This document shows positions 1 to 5,872 of a stretch of DNA of 5,872 nt, in pieces; the first letter of the stretch is position 1; each line of letters begins with the position of its first letter. The DNA comes from Pseudomonadota bacterium. Lineage in GTDB: Bacteria > Pseudomonadota > Alphaproteobacteria > Rhodospirillales > Magnetospirillaceae. The notes under the pieces were generated by a model. It did not search any database, had not been told where the DNA came from, and worked only from the letters and a program-made list of their open reading frames with translations. Position numbers and translations under genes: made by a program. Where the stretch lies: assembly GCA_023437865.1 (NCBI GenBank), contig JAEZFE010000232.1, positions 1 to 5,872 of the forward strand, written 5' to 3'.

Positions 1-55
1 CACCATGTGCATCGGCGGCGGCCAGGGCATCGCCCTGGTGCTGGCGCGCGACTAA
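1..55 (+). CDS. C-terminal end of a thiolase (acetyl-CoA acyltransferase family), partial
   Basis: The window opens inside a gene whose last 17 codons read TMCIGGGQGIALVLARD, followed by TAA at 53-55. The CIGGGQG stretch is the C-terminal signature of thiolases: its Cys acts as the base in the second half of the reaction and the glycine loop lies at the active site. Thiolases condense or cleave acyl-CoA, as in acetyl-CoA acetyltransferase or 3-ketoacyl-CoA thiolase. Too little remains to tell a biosynthetic enzyme (polyhydroxybutyrate, acetoacetyl-CoA) from a degradative one, so no gene symbol is given. A strong hairpin terminator follows 48 bases after the stop, so this is the last gene of its transcript. 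The family call rests on one short but distinctive motif. Confidence 0.8.
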   Translation, partial: TMCIGGGQGIALVLARD

Positions 56-70
56 ACGTAGTGCGGAGAC

Positions 71-92
71 GGCGGGGGGAGACATCCCCGCC
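71..92 (+). other. Perfect 7-bp hairpin after the thiolase gene
   Basis: GGCGGGG (71-77) pairs fully with CCCCGCC (86-92) around an 8-base loop, 15 bases after the thiolase stop codon. No T tract follows, so it is not an intrinsic terminator by itself. It may protect the 3' end of the message or assist the terminator just downstream. Function is inferred from position only. Confidence 0.45.
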
Positions 93-102
93 GGGTCAAA
101 CT

Positions 103-136
103 AAGGCGGGTGCTGCAAGGTGCCCGCTTTTTTTTT
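103..136 (+). terminator. Intrinsic terminator of the thiolase transcript
   Basis: GCGGGTGC (106-113) pairs with GTGCCCGC (120-127), with two internal G-U wobbles, around the loop TGCAAG. The stem can extend outward through AAG/TTT. A run of nine T (128-136) follows directly, the classic Rho-independent arrangement. It ends the thiolase transcript and insulates the GH15 gene that begins 81 bases further on. The hairpin sequence recurs in inverted orientation at 2047-2071. Confidence 0.9.
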
Positions 137-192
137 ACGCTGTGGGGAAATTGGGGGCTTAGGCGGAACCCGGTCTGGGCACCACGGGTAAA

Positions 193-209
193 CCTCCTGT
201 GACCGGAGG
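193..209 (+). promoter_or_regulatory. GH15 ribosome binding site inside a small hairpin
   Basis: GGAGG at 205-209 lies 8 bases before the TTG codon at 218 and is the ribosome binding site that fixes this unusual start. No other start codon is available in that frame before the upstream stop at 200-202. The same five bases are exactly complementary to CCTCC at 193-197, with a 7-base loop between, so the mRNA leader can fold to hide the site. Reduced translation is an inference. No clear -35/-10 promoter is visible in 137-217. Confidence 0.5.
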
Positions 210-217
210 CAGCGTGG

Positions 218-919
218 TTGGCCAGCCCCATCGAGGATTACGCCCTCATCGGCGATTGCGAGACCGCTGCTCTGGTGGCCAGGGACGGCTCCATGGACTG
301 GCTGTGCTGGCCGCGTTTTGATTCCGAGGCCTGCTTCGCCGCCCTGCTGGGGGATGCCAATAACGGGCGCTGGCAGATCGCCCCCGCCGCCTCCCCGGTC
401 ACGGTGAGGCGGCGCTATCGTCCCAACACCATGATCGTGGAGACCTCCTTCGTCACCAGCGACGGCGAAGCCATGCTGATCGACTTCATGCCGTTGCGCG
501 GCGCGGTGTCATGCAATCTGGTGCGGCTGGTGGTGGGCACGCGCGGGACGGTGGAGTTCGGCAGCGAGATGGTCGTGCGCTTCGGCTATGGCGGCACCGT
601 GCCATGGGTGTCGCGCACCGAGGCCGGTGACCTGCGTGCTGTGGCCGGGCCGGACATGCTGGTGCTGCGCACGCCGGTGCCCCAGCGGGGCGAGGGACTG
701 ACTACCGTGGCGAAATTCAGCGTCAGCCAGGGCGAGCGGGTGCCGTTCGTGCTGACTTATGTGCCCTCACACCTTCCGCCGCCCGATCCTATCGATCCCG
801 AAGAGGCGTTGCGCCGGACCCAGGCGTTCTGGGAGGAATGGGCGAGCAACTGCGCCAATACGGGGGAGCACACGCCGCTGGTGGTGCGATCGCTGTTGAC
901 GCTCAAGGCGCTGACTTAA
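218..919 (+). CDS. GH15 N-terminal fragment (beta-sandwich domain only)
   Basis: This is the first open part of the interrupted GH15 gene, 233 residues. It has the conserved opening YALIGDCETAAL, DGSMDWLCWPRFDSEACFA and the beta-rich N-terminal domain, and it stops at SLLTLKALT, the start of the first barrel helix. Neither catalytic glutamate is present, so this product alone could not hydrolyse glycosides. It has a good ribosome binding site and would be translated if transcribed. It may be a folded but inactive domain, or simply the debris of a nonsense mutation. Confidence 0.7.
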   Translation: MASPIEDYALIGDCETAALVARDGSMDWLCWPRFDSEACFAALLGDANNGRWQIAPAASPVTVRRRYRPNTMIVETSFVTSDGEAMLIDFMPLRGAVSCNLVRLVVGTRGTVEFGSEMVVRFGYGGTVPWVSRTEAGDLRAVAGPDMLVLRTPVPQRGEGLTTVAKFSVSQGERVPFVLTYVPSHLPPPDPIDPEEALRRTQAFWEEWASNCANTGEHTPLVVRSLLTLKALT

Positions 920-970
920 TCACACACCGGCGGCATCGCGGCGGCGGCGACGACGTCTCTGCCCGAGCAG

Positions 971-2041
971 TTGGGGGGGGCGCGCAATTGGGATTATCGT
1001 TTCTGCTGGTTGCGCGATGCCACGTTGACGCTTCTGTCGCTGATGAATTCCGGCTATTTCGACGAGGCGCGGGCGTGGCGCGACTGGTTGCTGCGCGCCG
1101 CCGCCGGCTCTCCGTGGCAGACCCAGATCATGTACGGGCTGGCCGGGGAGCGCTGGCTGTTCGAGCGGGAGGTGCCGTGGTTGGCCGGCTATGAGGGCGC
1201 CAAGCCGGTCCGCATCGGCAACGCGGCGTCCGCACAACTCCAATTGGACGTCTATGGCGAGGTAATGGACGCGCTGCACCAGGGCCGCCGGGGTGGGCTG
1301 GAACACGCGGCGGCTGGCTGGGCGTTGCAGCGCGCCTTATTGGCCCATCTCGAACAGGTGTGGGCCTCGCCCGACCACGGCCTGTGGGAGGTTCGCGGTG
1401 ATGCGCGGCACTTCACCCATTCCAAAGTCATGGCTTGGGTCGCCTTCGACCGCGGCGTCAAGAGCGCGGAAATCTTCGGCCTTGAGGGGCCGGTCGATCG
1501 CTGGCGGCGGATCCGCGCCGAGATCCACGACCAGGTGTGCGCGCGCGGATTCAACCCCCGCCTGGGGGCGTTCACGCAGAGCTACGGCTCGGACCGGCTG
1601 GATGCCAGCGCCCTGCTGATGCCCACGGTGGGGTTCCTTCCGCCCGGCGAGCCGCGCATGAAGAGCACCGTGGCCGCCGTCGAGCGCACCCTGCTGCGCG
1701 ACGGCTTCGTGCTGCGTTACGACACCGCCGCGACTCCCGACGGTTTGCCCCCGGGTGAGGGCGCCTTTCTCGCCTGCAGCTTCTGGCTGGCCGACGCTTA
1801 CGTGCTGCAGGGCCGCACCGCCGAGGCCCGTCGTCTGTTCGAGCGGTTACTGACCCTGTGCAACGACGTCGGCCTGCTGTCCGAGGAATACGACATTCCC
1901 CGCCGCCGCCTGGTCGGCAACTTCCCCCAGGCGTTCTCTCACGTCGCCCTGATAAACACCGCGCACAATCTGACTCAGTTGGGAAAGCCCAGCGAGCAGC
2001 GCTCGGGCAATGTGCGGCTGGGGAACGGGGAGCGCGAATAA
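971..2041 (+). CDS. GH15 C-terminal fragment (catalytic barrel), translation uncertain
   Basis: This is the second open part of the GH15 gene, in the same frame as the first; the frame is open from 920. The earliest possible start is TTG at 971, but it has no Shine-Dalgarno sequence before it, nor does the next candidate, ATG at 1043. Starting at 971 would drop about 18 residues of the barrel (SHTGGIAAAATTSLPEQ). The fragment keeps NWDYRFCWLRDA and both likely catalytic glutamates (codons 1388-1390 and 1883-1885), and it ends at a normal GH15 C-terminus. Independent expression is doubtful. An 8-G run sits at 973-980, right at the putative start. Confidence 0.55.
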   Translation: MGGARNWDYRFCWLRDATLTLLSLMNSGYFDEARAWRDWLLRAAAGSPWQTQIMYGLAGERWLFEREVPWLAGYEGAKPVRIGNAASAQLQLDVYGEVMDALHQGRRGGLEHAAAGWALQRALLAHLEQVWASPDHGLWEVRGDARHFTHSKVMAWVAFDRGVKSAEIFGLEGPVDRWRRIRAEIHDQVCARGFNPRLGAFTQSYGSDRLDASALLMPTVGFLPPGEPRMKSTVAAVERTLLRDGFVLRYDTAATPDGLPPGEGAFLACSFWLADAYVLQGRTAEARRLFERLLTLCNDVGLLSEEYDIPRRRLVGNFPQAFSHVALINTAHNLTQLGKPSEQRSGNVRLGNGERE

Positions 2042-2071
2042 AAAAGGCGGGCACCTTGCGGTACCCGCCTT
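2040..2071. terminator. Bidirectional terminator between GH15 and pgk
   Basis: GGCGGG (2046-2051) pairs with CCCGCC (2064-2069), followed by one C/A mismatch, an A-T pair and two more G-C pairs closing the loop TTGC. AA/TT at 2044-2045 and 2070-2071 extend the stem. On the - strand the hairpin is followed by six T (complement of 2040-2045), making a strong terminator for gap-pgk, 25 bases after the pgk stop. On the + strand only TTCTTC follows, so termination of GH15 is weaker. The TAA of GH15 (2039-2041) overlaps the T run. Confidence 0.85.
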
Positions 2072-2095
2072 CTTCATTCACTCAAGCCCAGCGGC

Positions 2096-3316
2096 TTAGT
2101 GCTGGTGGCCGCAGCCGCAGCCGCCGTGGTGCTTGACTTCCAGCGCCGCCACGCCCGGCAGGGTCTTGCCTTCCAGCCATTCGAGGAAGGCGCCGCCGGC
2201 GGTGGAGACGTAGGAGAACTTGTCGTCCACGCCGGCCTTGGCCAGGGCGGCGACGGTGTCGCCGCCGCCGGCGACCGTCAGCAGCTTGCCTTGCTTGGTG
2301 CGCTCGGCAGCGGCTTGGGCGACGGCGTTGGTGGCCTTGTCGAACGGGGCGATCTCGAACGCGCCCAGCGGGCCGTTCCACACCAGGGTCTTGCAGCCGC
2401 CCAGGCGGTCGATGATGGCTTCGATGCTGGCCGGGCCGGCATCGAGAATCATCTGGTCGTCGGGCACCGCATCGACCGAAACCACCGTGTTGGCGGCGTT
2501 CTCGGCGAACTCGCCGGCCACCACCGCATCGACCGGCAGGACGATGTGGCACTTGGCGGCCTTGGCCTTCTCGATGATGGCGCGGGCGGTGTCGGCCATG
2601 TCCTTTTCACACAGGCTCTTGCCCACGGACTTGCCCTGGGCATAGAGGAAGGTGTTGGCCATGCCGCCGCCGATGATCAGGTAATCGACCCTGGCGACCA
2701 GGTTGCCCAGCAGGGCGAGCTTGGTCGACACCTTGGCGCCGCCCACGACCGCCGCCACCGGCTTTTCGGGGGCTTCGAGGGCGCGGCCCAGGGCCTCCAG
2801 CTCGGCCTGCATCAACCGGCCGGCGGCAGCCGGCAGGATGTGGGCCAGGCCTTCGGTGGAGGCGTGGGCGCGGTGGGCGGTGGAGAACGCGTCGTTGACG
2901 TAGACGTCGCCCAGCACCGCGAGCTTGCGGGCAAAGGCCACGTCGTTCTTCTCCTCTTCCGGATGGAAGCGGACGTTCTCCAACAGCGCGATGTCGCCGT
3001 CCTTCAGGCCGGCGATGGCTTTCTCGGCGGCGTCGCCGATGCAGTCATCGGCCCAGGCGACCGGCTGGCCCACGGCCTTGGCCAGGGGCTCGAGCAGAAG
3101 CTTCTGCGAATACTTCTCCTCGCGGCCCTTGGGGCGGCCGAAATGGGTCAGCACGATGACCTTGGCGCCCTTGGCGGCCAGCTCCTTGAGCGTGGCCGCC
3201 GAGCGGTCGATGCGGGTGGTGTCCGTGACCTTGCCGTCCTTGGCGGGGACGTTGAGGTCGGCGCGGACCAGCACCCGCTTGCCCTTGACCTCAAGGGCGT
3301 CGATGGTGCGGAACAT
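2096..3316 (-). CDS. pgk: Phosphoglycerate kinase
   Basis: It interconverts 1,3-bisphosphoglycerate + ADP and 3-phosphoglycerate + ATP in the cytoplasm, in glycolysis, gluconeogenesis and, if present, the Calvin cycle. Substrate-side motifs in the N-terminal domain are RADLNVP (18-24), THFGRPKG (57-64), [13 protein letters not shown] (113-125) and [13 protein letters not shown] (141-153). The nucleotide domain carries GGAKVSTK (192-199), [10 protein letters not shown] (215-224), WNGPLGAFE (313-321), [10 protein letters not shown] (349-358) and [14 protein letters not shown] (371-384). All key motifs are intact. The ATG at 3314-3316 has a GGGGGA-type ribosome binding site, and the gene follows gap after 14 bases, so the two are co-transcribed. 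At 406 residues it is slightly long because of an unusual His/Cys-rich C-terminal tail (395-406) beyond the normal LPGVAAL ending. Confidence 0.97.
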   Translation of the reverse strand: MFRTIDALEVKGKRVLVRADLNVPAKDGKVTDTTRIDRSAATLKELAAKGAKVIVLTHFGRPKGREEKYSQKLLLEPLAKAVGQPVAWADDCIGDAAEKAIAGLKDGDIALLENVRFHPEEEKNDVAFARKLAVLGDVYVNDAFSTAHRAHASTEGLAHILPAAAGRLMQAELEALGRALEAPEKPVAAVVGGAKVSTKLALLGNLVARVDYLIIGGGMANTFLYAQGKSVGKSLCEKDMADTARAIIEKAKAAKCHIVLPVDAVVAGEFAENAANTVVSVDAVPDDQMILDAGPASIEAIIDRLGGCKTLVWNGPLGAFEIAPFDKATNAVAQAAAERTKQGKLLTVAGGGDTVAALAKAGVDDKFSYVSTAGGAFLEWLEGKTLPGVAALEVKHHGGCGCGHQH

Positions 3317-3330
3317 GCGGGTCCCCCGGC

Positions 3331-4464
<1,134 letters not shown>

Positions 4465-4530
4465 CTAGTCCCGATAACGCTCCCGCGTGACAGCGAAGCT
4501 GCGGAAATCATTGCGTTTTAATAATCCGAA

Positions 4531-4604
4531 GCGGCATGTGCGAAACCGGTCGGCGAGAGGTGCCGCGAAGTAATACGCAGCGGCATCCAAGTGCCTATTG
4601 CCGC
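4531..4604 (-). repeat. Four alternating complementary arms upstream of gap
   Basis: GCGGCA occurs at 4531-4536 and 4580-4585, and its complement TGCCGC at 4561-4566 and 4599-4604. Each arm can therefore pair with either neighbour, giving mutually exclusive hairpins. The 4579-4585/4599-4605 pair is 7 bp long. The layout resembles either paired operator half-sites or alternative RNA folds in a leader. Whether it is transcribed is unknown. Confidence 0.35.
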
Positions 4605-4664
4605 TTTCCCCACCCGGACAGGTGGCTCCGCCTTCCCTTCAGGCGACAGGCCGCGCGGGGTTCT

Positions 4665-4678
4665 TTAACCTAGTTTAA
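4665..4678. promoter_or_regulatory. Imperfect palindrome TTAACCTAGTTTAA, possible operator
   Basis: The 14-base site is palindromic except for one mismatched pair and centres on CTAG, a tetramer that is rare in many bacterial genomes. It also contains TTTAAC twice, at 4664-4669 and 4674-4679, exactly one helical turn apart. It is an AT-rich island in GC-rich DNA, 333 bases upstream of gap. A transcription factor site is plausible; I cannot name the factor. Confidence 0.3.
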
Positions 4679-4753
4679 CGCGGCGGCGTTCAACAGAGGT
4701 GAAGCCGGTCTTGCCATGGCTTCATCCTGGAACGGTTCACCGCATTCTGGCGC

Positions 4754-4790
4754 GAATGACGACCGAGGGCGCTGGCCCCGGTCGCCATTC
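4754..4790 (-). terminator. Long hairpin after the coiled-coil protein gene, probable terminator
   Basis: GAATG, CGACCG and GGGC (4754-4770) pair with GCCC, CGGTCG and CATTC (4775-4790) around a GCTG loop: 15 base pairs with one mismatch (4759/4785) and one bulged base (4766). It begins 26 bases after the stop codon of the - strand gene. No good T run follows on the - strand, while TTGCTTTT follows on the + strand. It probably ends or stabilises the upstream transcript; the missing U tract makes a plain intrinsic terminator uncertain. Confidence 0.5.
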
Positions 4791-4816
4791 TTGCTTTTCA
4801 TCGCCCTCAGGCGACG

Positions 4817-5527
4817 TCAGCCGCGATATTCGCAACGGTCGCCGGTGATCTCCACGAAGCCCTTGGCCCCCGGGGCGACGGTGAAGCGGTATTCGCCGCC
4901 CTTGACCACCATGGAATGCTGCAGCGGCAGCTTGCCGGAGACTTGGCTGTCCTTGCCGCCAATGGCGGTGAAGTGGACGGTGACCGGCTTGTCCGGATCG
5001 AAGGCCTGCTCGCCGCCGGTGCCCACGCCCTCGGCCGAGACGGTGATCAGATCGGCGAACCGCACCCAGGTCGAGGCACCGTCGAACTTGGCGGTCTTGA
5101 CCATGAAACGCTTGGTCGCTTCGCCGCCGCAGCGGGTGGGCCGCTGGGCATTGGCGATGACGAAGGCCAGCCGCTTGGGCTCGAGTCCGCTGTCCAGCTT
5201 GGCTTTAAGCTGGGCGGTCAGCTCCTTCATCTCTTCGGTGGGCGCCACCTGGGCGTACTTGGCCTGGAATTCGTCGGCGCGCTTGCGGGTCTCGGCCAGC
5301 TCGGCTTCCTGCTTGGCGGCCTGCTCGCGGGCGGCGGCCTCGGAGGTGGTCAGGCGCTCGATTTCGGCGCGCGCCGCAGTGACCTGCTCCATGACGGTCT
5401 GCTTGCCCGCCTCAAACCCATAAAACCCTGCGGCGCCGAAGATGCCGACGAACAGGGCGAACTTAAACAGCTTGAGCCAGATGTGCCAGCTTTGCTGCTG
5501 ACCACGGCGGCTTCTCCGGCGGGCCAT
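4817..5527 (-). CDS. Single-pass membrane protein with coiled coil and C-terminal beta-rich domain, function unknown
   Basis: I do not recognise a named family. The 236 residues start with a strongly basic stretch (MARRRSRRGQ), then one hydrophobic segment at about 19-38 (LKLFKFALFVGIFGAAGFYG), consistent with an N-in, C-out inner membrane anchor. Residues about 43-112 are rich in Ala, Glu, Lys, Arg and Gln with heptad-like spacing, so a coiled coil is likely. From about 117 the protein looks beta-rich and contains only two cysteines, Cys133 (PTRCGG) and Cys232 (GDRCEY), which could form a disulfide in the periplasm. The ATG at 5525-5527 has GGAGG (5532-5536) 4 bases upstream. It lies on the same strand as gap but is separated from it by 484 bases and a hairpin, so it is probably a separate unit. 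It is a real gene by start signal, codon pattern and domain logic. Confidence 0.8.
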   Translation of the reverse strand: MARRRSRRGQQQSWHIWLKLFKFALFVGIFGAAGFYGFEAGKQTVMEQVTAARAEIERLTTSEAAAREQAAKQEAELAETRKRADEFQAKYAQVAPTEEMKELTAQLKAKLDSGLEPKRLAFVIANAQRPTRCGGEATKRFMVKTAKFDGASTWVRFADLITVSAEGVGTGGEQAFDPDKPVTVHFTAIGGKDSQVSGKLPLQHSMVVKGGEYRFTVAPGAKGFVEITGDRCEYRG

Positions 5528-5638
5528 GTAACCTCCACTTACGACCTAGGCCTGTTGGGGTAGCGGCGCTTTGTGTCCGAAGCAAGGCGTCCGGCGCGCT
5601 GCCCCCAAAAGGTCATGGGTCCCCTTCCTATGCGTGCG

Positions 5639-5857
5639 TCAGGCCATCTCTTCCGCGGTGGCGGGCAACAGCTTGTACAGGCGGTTGTCCTTCAGTGCCG
5701 ACACGGAAATCATCTTGAGCGCGGTGGCGTCGCCCACCTTGATCAGCCGGGCGTGGGTGATGCCCTCGGCATCCTTGACCAACTCGCGCACTTGCCACAC
5801 CGCGCTTGAGTCGGTGGGCTGGTACTTCTGTCCTGCAATAACCTCGCGACGGGGCAT
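5639..5857 (-). CDS. Small conserved-looking protein of unknown function (72 residues)
   Basis: The protein runs from MPRREVIAGQKYQPTD to LLPATAEEMA. It has no membrane segment, signal peptide or cysteine. Alternating polar and hydrophobic residues (VWQVRELV, HARLIKVG, LKMISVSAL, RLYKLLP) suggest a small beta-barrel-like fold, but I do not recognise a family. A strong purine-rich ribosome binding site (GGAGAGGA, complement of 5861-5868) sits 3 bases before the ATG at 5855-5857, which supports real translation. The next - strand gene begins 111 bases downstream and no clear terminator lies between, so co-transcription is possible. Its function cannot be inferred from its neighbours. Confidence 0.75.
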   Translation of the reverse strand: MPRREVIAGQKYQPTDSSAVWQVRELVKDAEGITHARLIKVGDATALKMISVSALKDNRLYKLLPATAEEMA

Positions 5858-5872
5858 AAGTCCTCTCCGGGA

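Larger units (their letters stand above)
218..2041 (+). pseudogene. Glycoside hydrolase family 15 protein (glucoamylase/trehalase-like), interrupted by an in-frame TAA
   Basis: Read through the stop at 917-919, this is one 607-codon frame, about the usual length for bacterial GH15 enzymes, which release glucose from alpha-glucans or trehalose. It has no signal peptide, so a cytoplasmic role in glycogen, maltooligosaccharide or trehalose turnover is likely; the substrate cannot be read from sequence. In order: the family N-terminus YALIGDCETAALV with DWLCWPRFDS; a beta-sandwich domain to about residue 225; then the (alpha/alpha)6 barrel with NWDYRFCWLRDA (257-268), LWEVRG (likely general acid Glu391), HFTHSKVMAWVAFDR, and LLSEEYD (likely general base Glu556) followed by GNFPQAFSHVALINTA. 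The TAA replaces codon 234 in LKALT-stop-SHTGGI, where relatives normally have Tyr. No frameshift is needed and 373 sense codons follow, so the lesion is recent, a sequencing error, or tolerated. It starts at TTG with GGAGG 8 bases upstream. Confidence 0.85.

Noticed and set aside
917..922. Programmed stop-codon readthrough or recoding at the GH15 TAA
   Set aside because: TAA is the least leaky stop codon and no downstream stimulatory structure or recoding element is apparent. A mutation or sequencing error is simpler.
917..980. Frameshift as the cause of the GH15 split
   Set aside because: The two segments are in the same frame (753 bases, a multiple of three, between 218 and 971), and family sequence resumes directly after the TAA, so it is a nonsense codon, not an indel.
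920..1306. 128-codon open frame on the - strand
   Set aside because: Overlaps the GH15 catalytic region, which has clear conserved motifs on the other strand. The product is Arg- and Pro-rich with no family features.
4716..5423. 235-codon open frame on the + strand
   Set aside because: Also antisense to the coiled-coil protein gene, with Ser/Ala-rich composition and no plausible domain.
4916..5563. 215-codon open frame on the + strand
   Set aside because: Antisense to the coiled-coil membrane protein, which has a better start signal and a sensible domain layout. The antisense product is Leu/Gly-rich low complexity.

Overview
The window is GC-rich chromosomal DNA with mostly ordinary housekeeping content. 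Codon use, GC content and the flavour of the proteins suggest an alphaproteobacterium, probably Rhodospirillales and Magnetospirillum-like. That placement is inferred from remembered protein similarity, not from a search.

Layout on the + strand: the last 17 codons of a thiolase end at 55 and are followed by a strong intrinsic terminator (103-136). A glycoside hydrolase family 15 (glucoamylase/trehalase-like) gene then runs from 218 to 2041. It is interrupted by one in-frame TAA at 917-919, almost exactly where the N-terminal beta domain meets the catalytic barrel. Reading frame and catalytic motifs are intact on both sides.

Layout on the - strand, read from right to left: a 72-residue protein of unknown function (5857-5639); a 236-residue membrane-anchored coiled-coil protein of unknown function (5527-4817); a 484-base non-coding interval (4333-4816) that must hold the control region of gap; then gap (4332-3331) and pgk (3316-2096), 14 bases apart. 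Gap and Pgk catalyse consecutive steps between glyceraldehyde-3-phosphate and 3-phosphoglycerate, so this is a glycolysis/gluconeogenesis (and possibly Calvin cycle) operon. It converges on the GH15 gene, and the two share a bidirectional hairpin terminator at 2040-2071.

No phage, insertion sequence, CRISPR, tRNA or rRNA is visible, and I see no evidence of a new multi-gene system. The points worth a second look are small: the isolated nonsense codon in GH15; the two terminators flanking it, which are near-identical inverted copies of one sequence; a His/Cys-rich tail on phosphoglycerate kinase; loss of the second cysteine of the GAPDH active-site motif; a hairpin that could mask the GH15 ribosome binding site; and an inverted-repeat-rich region upstream of gap.
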